From positions 806,001 to 870,000 of the forward strand of contig CBDDCD010000003.1 of the NCBI GenBank assembly GCA_965226025.1: a stretch of 64,000 bases of DNA, written 5' to 3'. This stretch comes from Moanibacter sp965226025 (lineage in GTDB: Bacteria; Verrucomicrobiota; Verrucomicrobiia; Opitutales; UBA2987). The translations under genes were made by a program, and so were the position numbers. Under the pieces are notes generated by a model, which saw only the letters and a program-made list of their open reading frames with translations, was not told the origin of the DNA and did no database searches. Positions 54,302-63,126 of the stretch are shown here, one piece after another. The first letter of the stretch is position 1. Each line of letters opens with the position of its first letter.

Positions 54302-54471
54302 TTCGAGGTGAAGGCAGATTCACCGAGAAGCAACGGCATGAAGCACGAGCAAGGTAGGGTCTGCCTGATGAAAATAGATAATCATGGCAGTTATGAAAGA
54401 ACCCGAAGCCTCTGGCTTCGACCACGGAGCCCGGTCGCATAGCCGTATGCGCCTACACACCCCAGCAGCTC

Positions 54472-54558
54472 ATGGCCGAGTGGGAGGTCTTCAAGATGGC
54501 CTGCGCCATGTGGCGACACACCAAGGGTTACGACCCGAGAGAGGAGTCTGCCAATGGA
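54472..54558 (+). CDS. Very small ORF at the head of the replication module
   Basis: The open frame from 54397 to the TAA at 54556-54558 contains YTPQQLMAEWEVFKMACAMW and RHTKGYDPREESANG, which look like conserved phage-type small-protein sequence. The start is uncertain: the first ATG is 54472, leaving 28 residues, but the plausible homologous part begins earlier. Its stop overlaps the next start codon. Confidence 0.35.
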
Positions 54559-54838
54559 TAAGGCATGGAAGGCTTTCGAGCGTCGAGTCGCCGCTTTCTT
54601 CAAGACCGAGCGCAATGCTCTGTCCGGCGGCAATTCGAAGCGCACGCGATCCGACACGCTGCATCCCGATCTCTTGATCGAATGCAAGCAGCGCAAACGC
54701 TTCGCCGCCGTGCGTCTCTGGGATGACACGAAGCGGCTCGCCGACAAGGAAAACAAAACGCCGGTCGTGTGCCTGTCCGAGAAGGACAGGCCCGGCTTCT
54801 GGCTCCTGATTCACTCCGACGACTTCACCAAACTCTAA
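54554..54838 (+). CDS. Holliday-junction-resolvase-like PD-(D/E)xK nuclease
   Basis: A 94-residue nuclease-fold protein: AWKAFERRVAAFFKTERNAL, then SGGNSKRTRSDTLHPDLLIE and CKQRKRFAAVRLWDD. The HPDLLIECK motif supplies the catalytic Asp and E-x-K. Such proteins are frequent in the replication blocks of phages and plasmids, and resolve or trim recombination intermediates. It is followed by the HTH gene after 12 bp. Confidence 0.7.
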   Translation: MDKAWKAFERRVAAFFKTERNALSGGNSKRTRSDTLHPDLLIECKQRKRFAAVRLWDDTKRLADKENKTPVVCLSEKDRPGFWLLIHSDDFTKL

Positions 54839-54850
54839 TAAATTACGAAG

Positions 54851-55072
54851 ATGGAAACACCTTTGCCCACCCAACCGAAACTCGTTGACGCCAACGGGCT
54901 CCTCGAAGCCCTTTTCGACGAACAGAGCCGACCGTCCTTGCGCTGGCTTCGCCAGATGCAGGCCCAGCGGAAAATTCCCTACGTCAAGATCGGCCACCTC
55001 GTCCGCTTCGACGTGGAGAAGGTCCGGGCCGCGCTGGACGAGAATTGCACCGTCAACCCTCGACGCCGGTAA
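54851..55072 (+). CDS. Excisionase/AlpA-like helix-turn-helix protein
   Basis: A 73-residue protein: LLEALFDEQSRPSLRWLRQM, then QAQRKIPYVKIGHLVRFDVE and KVRAALDENCTV. K-I-P-x-x-K-I-G-x-x-V-R-F is the winged-helix signature of excisionase/MerR-like DNA-binding proteins. It may control excision or replication of the element. It lies 3 bp before the polymerase start. Confidence 0.72.
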   Translation: METPLPTQPKLVDANGLLEALFDEQSRPSLRWLRQMQAQRKIPYVKIGHLVRFDVEKVRAALDENCTVNPRRR

Positions 55073-55075
55073 GCG

Positions 55076-56953
55076 ATGACTTGTCCAAAGTCACCACCCG
55101 CACCGAGACTGGCCCCCGTCTTGCCGCGCTCCGAGATCTCGCCGCAGAGGGAGATGAGTTTGCCCGAGCGGACCTCTGGTCCGAGGTTGGATTCACGTAT
55201 CCGTAGCCGGCGGGTCTTCGGTTTCGACACCGAGACCTTCTACGCTCGCGACTACTGCGTGAAGAAACTCGGCGTGGACCGCTACGTCGCCGGCAAGCGG
55301 TTCGACTGCTACCTCGTTTCCTTCTGGGGGCCGCACGGTCAGTTCGTCGGCCACCCCAAGGATTGTCCGTGGGAGGAGTTTTCCGGTTGTGTCTGGGTCT
55401 CCCACAACAGCCGTTTCGACCGAGCCGTCTTCAGCCGTTTGCAGGAGTTGGGAATCATTCCGCCAGAGATCGCTCCCGCCGAGTGGCACGACACCGCTGC
55501 GCTGGCGACCTTCCTCCAGGCACCGCGCGGTCTCGAAGGAGCTTGCCGGGAGTTGATCGGGAAGAGGCCTGACAAATCCGTCCGTGCCCAGATGAAGGGC
55601 GTGGACTGGATTCAGGCGAGGACGCTTCTGCAGGATGATCGCGTTCTCGAATACGCGCTGGAGGATGCCCGGCTCGCTTGTGAGCTCTGGCTCGCCCATG
55701 CCGACAAATGGCCGACGCAGGAACGCATCCTGTCTCGGTTGACGGTGGAGCAGGGGGAGCACGGCATCCAGCTCGACCGTGTGCGGATCGAGGCTGGGAT
55801 TGAGGCTCTCTCCAAGCAGTGTGAGGAGTCCGCGCAAGCCTTGCCCTGGCACGGCAAGGAAAAACCGACCAGCACCAAGGCGCTCGCCTTTGCCTGCCGC
55901 GAGATCAATCTCCCGCCGCCACCTTCGACGGCCGAGGACAACCCTGCTTGCGACGAGTGGCAGGAGCGTTATGGCAGCCGCTCTCCGTGGATTCGACACA
56001 TCCGAAACTGGCGGAAATCGAATCGCATGCTTCGGGTCTTGGAGACGATGCGTGACCGTTGCCGACCGGATGGCTCACTCCCGTTCTCGCTGAAGTATTT
56101 CGGCGCGATTGCCACCGGTCGATGGTCCGGGGATGCCGGCCTCAATCTCCAGAACTTCAACCGAGAGCCGCTTCACGGTGTCGATCCGCGCCGCTGCCTG
56201 ATCGCTCGACCAGGCCACAAGCTCCTCATCGCCGACCTTTCCCAGATCGAGCCGCGTGTCCTCGCGTGGATGGCGGGCGACTTCGACTTGCTGGAGAAAA
56301 TACGTGGAGGGCTGACGATCTATCAGGCCCACGCGGAAACTTCGATGGGTTTCACCGGAGCGAACTTGAAGAAAGAGGACCCGCGTCGCTACCTCTTGGC
56401 GAAATGCCGGGTGATCGGTCTCGGCTACGGTGCCGGAGCCAAAACCTTCCAGAACCTCGCCAAGACCTACGGTCTGGAAATCACGCTCGCCGAGGCGAAG
56501 GCCACCGTAGACGACTTCCGTGCGGCCAATCCACGCATCACCGGGTTGTGGCGGAATCTCGAAAACGAGATGCGGAGCCGCCATGGCCATACCTTTTTCG
56601 TGCGTCTGCCAAGCGGTCGCGTGATCCGCTACTTCAACGTTCACGCTTTCGATAGCGGCATCACCGCTGCAACGGAGCGGGGCGGGCGCCGCTTCGAATG
56701 GTATGGCGGAAAACTCACCGAAAACGTGGGCCAAGCCACTGGTCGCGATGTCTTCGCCGAGGGATTGCTCCGTATCCACCAGGCCGGAATTCGGATCCTT
56801 TGGACCGTTCACGATGAGGTAATCTGCGAAGTGCCCGAGGATCCGGAAGTCACGCCCGATATTGTCACCGGTTTGCTCGCCCAGACTCCGACATGGATGC
56901 CAGGTCTGCCCGTCGCTGCCGAGGGCATCGAAACACAAACCTACTGCAAGTGA
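55076..56953 (+). CDS. Family A DNA polymerase with proofreading domain (phage/plasmid type)
   Basis: A 625-residue polymerase. The 3'-5' exonuclease domain begins VFGFDTETFYARDYC (D-x-E near residue 51) with WVSHNSRFDRAVFSRL and LEDARLACELW as later motifs. The polymerase domain has RWSGDAGLNLQNFNREP, motif A LLIADLSQIEPRVLAWMAGD (near 387), the O-helix KCRVIGLGYGAGAKTFQNLA and motif C WTVHDEVICEVPE (near 579). It lacks the 5' nuclease of cellular Pol I. It is the replicative polymerase of a mobile element, clustered with a primase and helicase. Confidence 0.88.
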   Translation: MTCPKSPPAPRLAPVLPRSEISPQREMSLPERTSGPRLDSRIRSRRVFGFDTETFYARDYCVKKLGVDRYVAGKRFDCYLVSFWGPHGQFVGHPKDCPWEEFSGCVWVSHNSRFDRAVFSRLQELGIIPPEIAPAEWHDTAALATFLQAPRGLEGACRELIGKRPDKSVRAQMKGVDWIQARTLLQDDRVLEYALEDARLACELWLAHADKWPTQERILSRLTVEQGEHGIQLDRVRIEAGIEALSKQCEESAQALPWHGKEKPTSTKALAFACREINLPPPPSTAEDNPACDEWQERYGSRSPWIRHIRNWRKSNRMLRVLETMRDRCRPDGSLPFSLKYFGAIATGRWSGDAGLNLQNFNREPLHGVDPRRCLIARPGHKLLIADLSQIEPRVLAWMAGDFDLLEKIRGGLTIYQAHAETSMGFTGANLKKEDPRRYLLAKCRVIGLGYGAGAKTFQNLAKTYGLEITLAEAKATVDDFRAANPRITGLWRNLENEMRSRHGHTFFVRLPSGRVIRYFNVHAFDSGITAATERGGRRFEWYGGKLTENVGQATGRDVFAEGLLRIHQAGIRILWTVHDEVICEVPEDPEVTPDIVTGLLAQTPTWMPGLPVAAEGIETQTYCK

Positions 56954-56963
56954 GGCACCGATC

Positions 56964-57824
56964 ATGGCGATTCTTTCAGGACTTCCACCGGCCCTCACCG
57001 AGGCGCTCAACAATCCGCCGGTCAAGGGCAGTCGCAACGTGTGGCTGTTCACCGTCGCCAAGCGGGCACGCCATTTCGCTTCGCCGGAGAAGGTCCGCAG
57101 CTTCCTTCGTCAGGTTGCGTCCCGTTGGGACGACCGCGACTTCGGTCCCGAGATCGACCGCGCCGTCGCCCGGACCTACTCGGAAAAGCTAAGGTTTCCG
57201 GGAAATCGGCGGATCCCCGCTTGGCCGGACTTCAATCCGGCCGCATGGGAACGGCGCAAGCATCACCCGGTTCCATTCTCCGAGACGCCGCTGGAGGTCA
57301 CCGCCGAGATGGTGGTCGATCGGCTTTTTCCCGGCGATCCCTTGGTCTGTGCCGCGCTCGACACCCGATCCGCGCAGACTCAGCCCCGCGATGCATGGCG
57401 GGGCAAGGAGGCGGCGCTTCAATTCATCGTCGCCAACCCGATGACCGCGGAGACCGGCCTCAATCAATCAGGTCGCGTCTCGGCACGTTGCCACGACAAC
57501 GCCACGAAACAGCGCACCTACCTGGTCATCGAGTTCGACCGGGGAACACTTGCCGAACAAGCCGCGATCCTTGGTTCGCTGTCCACCAAACTGACTCCGC
57601 TGACGCTGGTCGTTTGGTCCGGGGGCAAGTCGCTGCACGGCTGGTTCCAGGTCCAGCAAATCTCCGAGTATGCCAAGCTCCGCTTTTTCCGGCACGCGGT
57701 TTACCTCGGGGCCGATTCGTCCCTCTGGGACCCGGCCAAGCTCGTGCGTATGCCCGGAGGCCGACGCGACAACGGCGAAACGCAACACGTCCTCCACTTC
57801 AATCCAAACCCGTTTCATGAATGA
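56964..57824 (+). CDS. AEP-like primase
   Basis: A 286-residue protein starting MAILSGLPPALTEALNNPPV at ATG 56964, 10 bp after the polymerase stop. The C-terminal half holds an archaeo-eukaryotic-primase-like core: QRTYLVIEFDRGT (first acidic strand), TLVVWSGGKSLHGWFQVQQI (catalytic His/Lys strand), and WDPAKLVRMPGGRRDNGETQ. The N-terminal half is helical, with a possible DNA-binding role. It probably makes primers for the adjacent polymerase. The stop overlaps the helicase start by 4 bp. Confidence 0.7.
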   Translation: MAILSGLPPALTEALNNPPVKGSRNVWLFTVAKRARHFASPEKVRSFLRQVASRWDDRDFGPEIDRAVARTYSEKLRFPGNRRIPAWPDFNPAAWERRKHHPVPFSETPLEVTAEMVVDRLFPGDPLVCAALDTRSAQTQPRDAWRGKEAALQFIVANPMTAETGLNQSGRVSARCHDNATKQRTYLVIEFDRGTLAEQAAILGSLSTKLTPLTLVVWSGGKSLHGWFQVQQISEYAKLRFFRHAVYLGADSSLWDPAKLVRMPGGRRDNGETQHVLHFNPNPFHE

Positions 57825-58966
57825 CTGCATCGCGGAATCTTACCGATCTCTGGCGGGAAATCGAAGATCCCGACTTCCACGCCATCGAAAATCAACCCCA
57901 TCCCGCACCGAAGCCCTTCACCGTGCTTTCGGGCGCGGAACTCCGTAGCGTATCCATCCCGCCGAAGGTCAACGTCCTGGGCGATGGCGTGATCGCGCTC
58001 GGGCAACCCACCACGGTCATCGGGCAGGGTGGCACCGGCAAGAGCCGCCTCGTTATGCAGACGGCCATTTCGCAAGTCATGGGCTGGCCCGTCGCCGGAA
58101 TGCCTACGCACCCGGAGCCACTGCGCCATCTCCTGATCGGCACCGAGAACAGTATCTACCGTCAGAAATCCGACTACCTGAAAATGACCGCCGCGCTCAC
58201 ACCTAATCAAAAGGCCTTGGTCGATGCCCATGTCTTCTTCCATGTTGTCTGTGAGATTGACGATGCTTTCATCAATCTCGGCTCCGACGACATCCGAAAG
58301 AAGTGGCAGGACACGATCGAGTCGACTCAACCGAACTGCATCTATGTCGATCCGTTCGGCGAGGTAAATGTCGGCGACATCAACAAGGACGTCGATGTCC
58401 GGCAGACCTTGCGTGAACTGACTAAGGTTTGCCGCCTCTTCGATCCGACCACTGCCATCATCATCGTTCACCACGCACGCACCGGGCGGCAAAACATCGC
58501 CCAAGCAGTAGGGTGGGACAAGGGAAACTTCGCTTTGGGTTCCAAGGCCCTCTACTCGGGAGCGCGGTCCCAAATCAACATCGCTCCCGCAGATCCCGAC
58601 GACCATTCCCGCATCGTCGTTTCCTGCGGCAAGTCGAACGACGCCAAACCCTTCGACCCGGTGGGCCTCAAGTTGAACGAGGAGACGATGCTCTATGATA
58701 TCGATCCGAACTTCCATCTCAATGCCTGGAAAGACGACGTTGAGGGCAAGCGGTCCAATGCGAATTTCTCCATTGCCGAGGCCGCTGAAACCCTTGCCGA
58801 CGGGCCGAAGAAAATCGGCGAGATCCATGCCGCTCTTGGCGGAGAGGATTCCGGCTCCAAACGATCGCTTCAGCGCATCCTGCTCAAGGGGAAGAAGGAG
58901 GACTACTTCCGCACCGGCAAGGAGGGCTACAGACTCACCAAAAAAGGAGAATCCCTGAATTCATAA
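57821..58966 (+). CDS. RecA/KaiC-fold helicase, RepA-like
   Basis: A 381-residue protein starting MTASRNLTDLWREIEDPDFH. Walker A is VIGQGGTGKSRLVMQ (about 66-80); Walker B is CIYVDPFGEVNVGD; TAIIIVHHARTGRQNIAQAV gives the sensor and Arg-finger region. This is the hexameric RepA/DnaB-like class used by plasmids and phages. A C-terminal winged helix (KIGEIHAALGGEDSGSKRSL) may bind DNA. Last gene of the module; iteron-like repeats begin 25 bp later. Confidence 0.78.
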   Translation: MTASRNLTDLWREIEDPDFHAIENQPHPAPKPFTVLSGAELRSVSIPPKVNVLGDGVIALGQPTTVIGQGGTGKSRLVMQTAISQVMGWPVAGMPTHPEPLRHLLIGTENSIYRQKSDYLKMTAALTPNQKALVDAHVFFHVVCEIDDAFINLGSDDIRKKWQDTIESTQPNCIYVDPFGEVNVGDINKDVDVRQTLRELTKVCRLFDPTTAIIIVHHARTGRQNIAQAVGWDKGNFALGSKALYSGARSQINIAPADPDDHSRIVVSCGKSNDAKPFDPVGLKLNEETMLYDIDPNFHLNAWKDDVEGKRSNANFSIAEAAETLADGPKKIGEIHAALGGEDSGSKRSLQRILLKGKKEDYFRTGKEGYRLTKKGESLNS

Positions 58967-58997
58967 ATTACTATGAACCAATGCCCTGCGAAACCAT

Positions 58998-59095
58998 CAC
59001 GACACTTTCCGCGACACCTCGCACGACATGTCGCAAAGGCCTGTCATGCGACACTGCGACACCTCCCTTTTATGGGAGTGTCGCTGTCGCGTCCG
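58998..59095. repeat. Iteron-like GCGACAC cluster with hairpin, candidate origin
   Basis: GCGACAC occurs at 59011, 59048 and 59056, and inverted GTGTCGC at 59078; CGACATGTCG (palindrome) lies near 59024. ACACCTCCC-TTTTAT-GGGAGTGT forms a hairpin at 59059-59081. The cluster is placed right after the helicase gene. A replication origin recognised by the module's own proteins is plausible. Confidence 0.45.
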
Positions 59096-59181
59096 GGTAG
59101 GGGCTGATCCCTCCCAGATTATATACTTCACCCAGGGAGGAGGCTCCACTATGGGCGGCTACATCCGACGATTTGACTGAA

Positions 59182-59445
59182 TCACCTCCGTTTCTCGATG
59201 CACCTGCCGAGGTTGAATGAACCGATCCGGCCGAAATCCACAACCCAGTCGCTTTTCTCCGAATCCCATTTTGTCGGGATTCGACATGGATCAACCTCAT
59301 ACTCTATGAATGGCTGAACGATTACTTGCCGCCACGCCGTTTCGAGTGTTCCGCATCCGGTCGTAGCGAGAACGGCGGAAGCTAAAATGATGGTTTTGAC
59401 CATCCGGCTTGTCCGTCTGCGCAGAGCAACTAATTCTGTCTTCAT
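59182..59445 (-). CDS. Small lipoprotein
   Basis: An 87-residue protein. MVKTIILASAVLATTGCGTL inside the N-terminal region is a clear lipoprotein signal with lipobox ATTGC, so the true start may be the internal ATG (codon 15, complement of 59401-59403). The mature part (AWRQVIVQPFIEYEVDPCRI, PTKWDSEKSDWVVDFGRI) is not recognised. It overlaps the upstream gene by 4 bp; entry-exclusion or lysis-type roles are known for such small lipoproteins in mobile elements, but nothing here proves it. Confidence 0.55.
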   Translation of the reverse strand: MKTELVALRRRTSRMVKTIILASAVLATTGCGTLETAWRQVIVQPFIEYEVDPCRIPTKWDSEKSDWVVDFGRIGSFNLGRCIEKRR

Positions 59446-59756
59446 GCTAGCTCCCTTTCCAGTTGTTTGATTCTCTCTTCCACGTGTTCCATCGTGAGGC
59501 GTTGGGCCTCATTAGGCTCCCCTTCCCCTAGTTGCGTCTTGTATTCCCGAGATTCGCCCGACATTTTTTCAACTCCGATTCGTACAAAAGTCGCTTTCGT
59601 GAATCCTTTTCCTGCTGTGGTTTTGTGAATTGCAAAGCACGGTCGAGCTCGCCCATCCAGTTGTTGAGCAGGGTTTCGAGATTTCCAACCAAGTTCAGCT
59701 AGCTTGCGCTTGATGAAGACATAAGCATCCACTTCGGTTGCCGCAGGGTTTTGCAT
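59442..59756 (-). CDS. Hypothetical protein, N-terminus like type I DNA methylases
   Basis: A 104-residue protein: ATEVDAYVFIKRKLAELGWK and SRNPAQQLDGRARP resemble the first helix-turn of N6-adenine DNA methylases (YxFIKxxLxELGWxxxNP), but the following sequence (KATFVRIGVEKMSGESREYK, RLTMEHVEERIKQLERELA) does not. Either it is a small independent protein or a remodelled remnant. The disrupted IS1595 gene ends at its 5' side. Confidence 0.45.
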   Translation of the reverse strand: MQNPAATEVDAYVFIKRKLAELGWKSRNPAQQLDGRARPCFAIHKTTAGKGFTKATFVRIGVEKMSGESREYKTQLGEGEPNEAQRLTMEHVEERIKQLERELA

Positions 59757-60695
59757 TAAGTTCTTGTTGTGAGTAATTTATACGGAAGCTTTTTGCCACA
59801 CATCCCCTCGGCCATGCCCACCATCTGGTCAACGGTATCCTCGAGCCGGTTATTGTGCCTGCCTGCGAATTCGCAAACGTATCGGGCAAGGTGCTTCGGA
59901 CTGAGCTTGTGGAAGGTTCCTTTGTGAGCCCGCGCTTGAGCATCGCCCAGAAGCTTTCCATGCCGTTTGTGTGGGCTTGGCCTTTGACATACTCGCCTAC
60001 ACTGTGGCGCACCGCTTCACGATTCAAGCCCTCATAGGCGCGGCTTTCGTCGGTGTAAATCTTCGCGTTGGGAGCGACGTTTCTCTTCACAAATCCCTGC
60101 AAGGTAATTGCATCGGTTGACGGTGCGACACCCGCAACAATCTTGCGCGTCGGGCGGTCCTTGATGCCCACAACGGCAGTCTTACCCACAGGCCCGCGCC
60201 CCGCATTGAGCTTCTTGGAAGCGTGCTTGTTCTTCTCCAGACCCCCGAAATAGGACTCATCAACTTCTACCGGCCCTGCCAGCTTCACCGTTTTCTGCTC
60301 CCCCATGCTGCCCGCAATCTGTGGGCCAGGTGCCACGCACTCTTTTGCGTTATGGCAAGATCGCGGTGAAGCTTCATGGTTGAAACACCCTTGAGGTTTG
60401 TGGTGAGAAGGTAAATCGCAATCGCCCACTTCTGATAACCCAATTTTGAACCTTCCATGACCGAGCCGGTTTTCAGTGAGAACATCTTGCGATCTTCACA
60501 ATCCCTGCAACGGTGAGTCATGGATCGATGTTTGATCCCTGCTTGGACATTGGCCGATCCGCAATGAGGACACTCCGGTCCGTTCGGCCACCGAACGCCC
60601 TCAAACCACTTTCGAGAAATTTCATCATTCGGGAACATCTCCATTAACTCAATGACTGAGATTCCCTTGCGTTCCGCTTTACCTGGTGCTTTCAT
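59757..60695 (-). pseudogene. IS1595-family (ISXO2-like) transposase with two frameshifts
   Basis: From ATG 60695: ELMEMFPNDEISRKWFEGVR, zinc ribbon CPHCGSANVQ with HRCRDC, then KWAIAIYLLTTNLKGVSTMK. A frameshift near 60300 leads to VEVDESYFGGLEKNKHASKK (first Asp), KIYTDESRAYEGL (second Asp) and HTNGMESFWAMLKRG (Asn/Glu). A second shift near 59935 leads to HKGTFHKLSPKHLARYVCEF and RHNNRLEDTVDQMVGMAEGM. All conserved blocks are present but in three frames, so the IS is dead. Confidence 0.8.
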
Positions 60696-60758
60696 TGTGA
60701 CTAATGTACAATGGATTGAGGGGTGAAGGGTGAGGCCAAGGGAATTTGAAAGAAAATT

Positions 60759-61445
60759 GTGACTTTTGTATATAATTCCCAATTATTTGCTCGGCTACAT
60801 GAGATTATCCGGACCGGTTCTTATACCATGCCGGAAAGCTACCGTGGAACGGGAGCTCCAGGACTCTACCTGGAAGATCTTCTCGGTCTGACAACAGGGA
60901 ATAAAGACATTCCTGATAGTTTGGGATGGGAGCTCAAGTATCATACGAAGAAAACCTCACTGATAACGCTCTTTCACAAAGAGCCTAAACCCGCCGGAAT
61001 CGTTCGCTACATGGTAAACAGATTTGGCTGGAAAGACAATAACGGACGGTAGAGCTTTCGCCATACGATTGCCGGCAAGTCTGACCGCTTTCGCGTCGAT
61101 AGCGATATGAATCAGATAATCATCCGAAGGCTTAAGGGGAATGGGCCTGTCCCATTTTGAGCTAGTGACGACATCTTGGGATCCGTCGGCGCAAAACTAA
61201 GAAGGCTTGTTCTAGTGCGAGGAACGCGTAACGGACAAGAGATCGTCTATGAGCGAGCGGACTGTTTCGAGAATCTACAATTGAGTTTCTTTATTTGGGA
61301 AGTCGTAGCCGGAACGGTGAAAATTGATTTTGACGCCAGAGAGGCCAAGCCGGGAAGCAAGGGACTAAGAAACCACGGGACCAAATTCCGGATTTCTCCC
61401 GATGACATCTGCCGCATCTATGCGAAAAAGGAACGGCTTTGTTGA
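60759..61445 (+). pseudogene. MvaI/BcnI-type restriction endonuclease with two in-frame stops
   Basis: The frame encodes LYLEDLLGLTTGNKDIPDSL, GWELKYHTKKTSLITLFHKE and RYMVNRFGWKDNNGR, hits TAG at 61050, continues SFRHTIAGKSDRFRVD and GNGPVPF, hits TGA at 61158, then continues KLRRLVLVRGT, TVKIDFDAREAKPGSKGLRN and HGTKFRISPDDICRIYAKKE. This matches MvaI/BcnI endonucleases in order and spacing (their G-x-x-ELK, TLFHK and HDRGPHLRI blocks). About 228 codons is the normal length. No cognate methyltransferase gene is visible. Confidence 0.75.
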
Positions 61446-61463
61446 ATTAGGTATGTTATTCCC
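61253..61463 (+). repeat. 211-bp direct repeat, left copy
   Basis: Matches 63769-63979 at a constant offset of 2,516 bp with only a few substitutions. It spans the 3' end of the dead restriction gene and the AATTAGGTATGTTATTCCC tail. Right after it the tail repeats once more (61464-61486). Confidence 0.85.
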
Positions 61464-61498
61464 TTGAATTAAGTATGTTATTCCCCATAATAGCCGTT

Positions 61499-62698
61499 AT
61501 GTGGAAAGTGTTCGCCCACGGACTAGTGATCGGCGGCCTGTTGGTGTCCGGTATCGCATTCGGGCAGAAGGCGCATCCTGGTGCGGTCGCCGAATTCACT
61601 CTGAACCCCTTCGAGGCCCATCTCGGGTTTCTCCCAAATAAGCCCCGGAGTCTTCCGTTGACACTACCGCGGCTTCAGGCGACTCACGCTGAAGGGACTG
61701 CGGCCTACGTGATCGACGCCCCACGAACAGCTACGGGCATTACGCTGGTCTTCAGCATGGATTCCCCGGCCAAGGTCATTGTTGAGCGGTACAACGCGCC
61801 GGGTGGCAAGAACCGCAAGCGCAAGACTTGGTCGATCAAGGAGGGCTCAACGCGCTCAAGAATCCTTTCATTTAATGGCCTTGGGTCGGAGGAAAGCACG
61901 ATTCGGATTCTAGTGAGCGCACCTGAAAGCCCAGAGCATTCAGAGAGCTACGACGTAACCGTCAGAAGGGCCGCGACATTCGGAACCGATCCAACGTTGA
62001 CTGCGCTGGAGCTATCTGATGGTGCCCTAACCCCTGCCTTTGCAAGCGACACGAAATCCTATGAGGCAAGCGTAGTCTACAGAGCCACAGGTCTCGATGT
62101 GACCGCCCGTAGGAAAGAAGCAGGGACGGTTCTGCAATTGGGTGGAACCGCGTCTGACGGCAGCAAGCTAGCGGTGAATGGAATGACACTCTCAGGCTTG
62201 ACTGTGGGGCGGAACACGATTGGGATCCTAGCTACATCCGAGGATGGCTCAACGACGGAAAGCTACACCGTAGAGGTACTTCGACTAGGGCCGAGCAACG
62301 ACACCACGCTTGCCGACCTGACGGTGTTGGAGGGAGAGGCGGGATTGTTCGGGTTCGGTCTGCTCGTAAGCACGGGGGGCGGGATCCTGCGTCCAGCGTT
62401 TGGCCCCGATACCAGATCCTATGGAGCTACTGTGCCATCGGACGTGACGGCGGTCAAGATGGCGATCACGGGCCTGACGGCATCGGCGCTCAATGCGAGT
62501 GGCATGACCGCGCATGGTTCGCCCCTGGCGATGCGTGCAATGGATTGGACGATGTCGCGCTCTCGTGAGACGACCCTGCGCAAGGTCGTTACCTTCGCCG
62601 GCCTTGAGCTGGGTGAGAATACAATATTGATCCAAGTGACAGCGGAGGATGGGAAGACGACGGGGACATACAGGGTGACGGTGACGCGAGGCAGTTAG
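61499..62698 (+). CDS. Secreted protein with cadherin-like beta-sandwich domains
   Basis: I start at ATG 61499 (MWKVFAHGLVIGGLLVSGIA, cleavage after FG); an ATG at 61475 is in the repeat tail. The 399-residue protein has an N-terminal beta region and two cadherin-like beta-sandwich repeats with the signature x-L-T/S-A-L-x-L-S-x-G ... P-x-F-x-x-x-T-x-x-Y: TALELSDGALTPAFASDTKS, and later ILRPAFGPDTRSYGATVP. It is secreted, probably a cell-surface or adhesion protein. It sits inside a region bracketed by 211-bp direct repeats and is cargo of a rearrangement. Confidence 0.75.
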   Translation: MWKVFAHGLVIGGLLVSGIAFGQKAHPGAVAEFTLNPFEAHLGFLPNKPRSLPLTLPRLQATHAEGTAAYVIDAPRTATGITLVFSMDSPAKVIVERYNAPGGKNRKRKTWSIKEGSTRSRILSFNGLGSEESTIRILVSAPESPEHSESYDVTVRRAATFGTDPTLTALELSDGALTPAFASDTKSYEASVVYRATGLDVTARRKEAGTVLQLGGTASDGSKLAVNGMTLSGLTVGRNTIGILATSEDGSTTESYTVEVLRLGPSNDTTLADLTVLEGEAGLFGFGLLVSTGGGILRPAFGPDTRSYGATVPSDVTAVKMAITGLTASALNASGMTAHGSPLAMRAMDWTMSRSRETTLRKVVTFAGLELGENTILIQVTAEDGKTTGTYRVTVTRGS

Positions 62699-63126
62699 TC
62701 TTATCTCGAGGAGAGCGAGGCCAAAACGCCAGAAAACTCTGCTCAGATCGGGGACAGTACTGGGGTCCAATCCCCAGTGTTTTGGGCCGCTGCAATCGAC
62801 CCGAATAGGCGTGGAAAACTCCCCCGAATCACTGGCACCTGTGGATAAACCTCGCGGCGGCGGGCGACCAGGACACAGTAAGAAGCCCCAGGAACGACTT
62901 TCAGCGGTGCGGAGACCTTAGAGGACGCCCGCGACTCGCGGGGCCGTCAGGGGCGAGCTTTGCGGTTCTAGCTTGCTAGTTGACGCTGATCCACTGGGGC
63001 GATGACGGGGGGTTGAAGGCGAGAGAATCAAGACGCCACGGCCCGTCGAGTAATTCAGTTCCGGCCAAGCCAGCTTGATCTGTCTCGTTCTAGCATAGGT
63101 TGACACGAAAACCTGGAGGAAGGACG
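62699..63126. other. Intergenic stretch without supported gene
   Basis: No coding frame with recognisable sequence. It must contain the left end of the IS3-type element before its OrfA (near 63085-63126, with GACACGAAAACC and GGAGGAAGGACG). Confidence 0.4.

Noticed and set aside
49561..61160. Element-wide recoding of TGA as tryptophan
   Set aside because: Two decayed genes have TGA at possible Trp positions, but the polymerase and primase genes of the same module end in TGA exactly where the next gene starts, so TGA is a normal stop.
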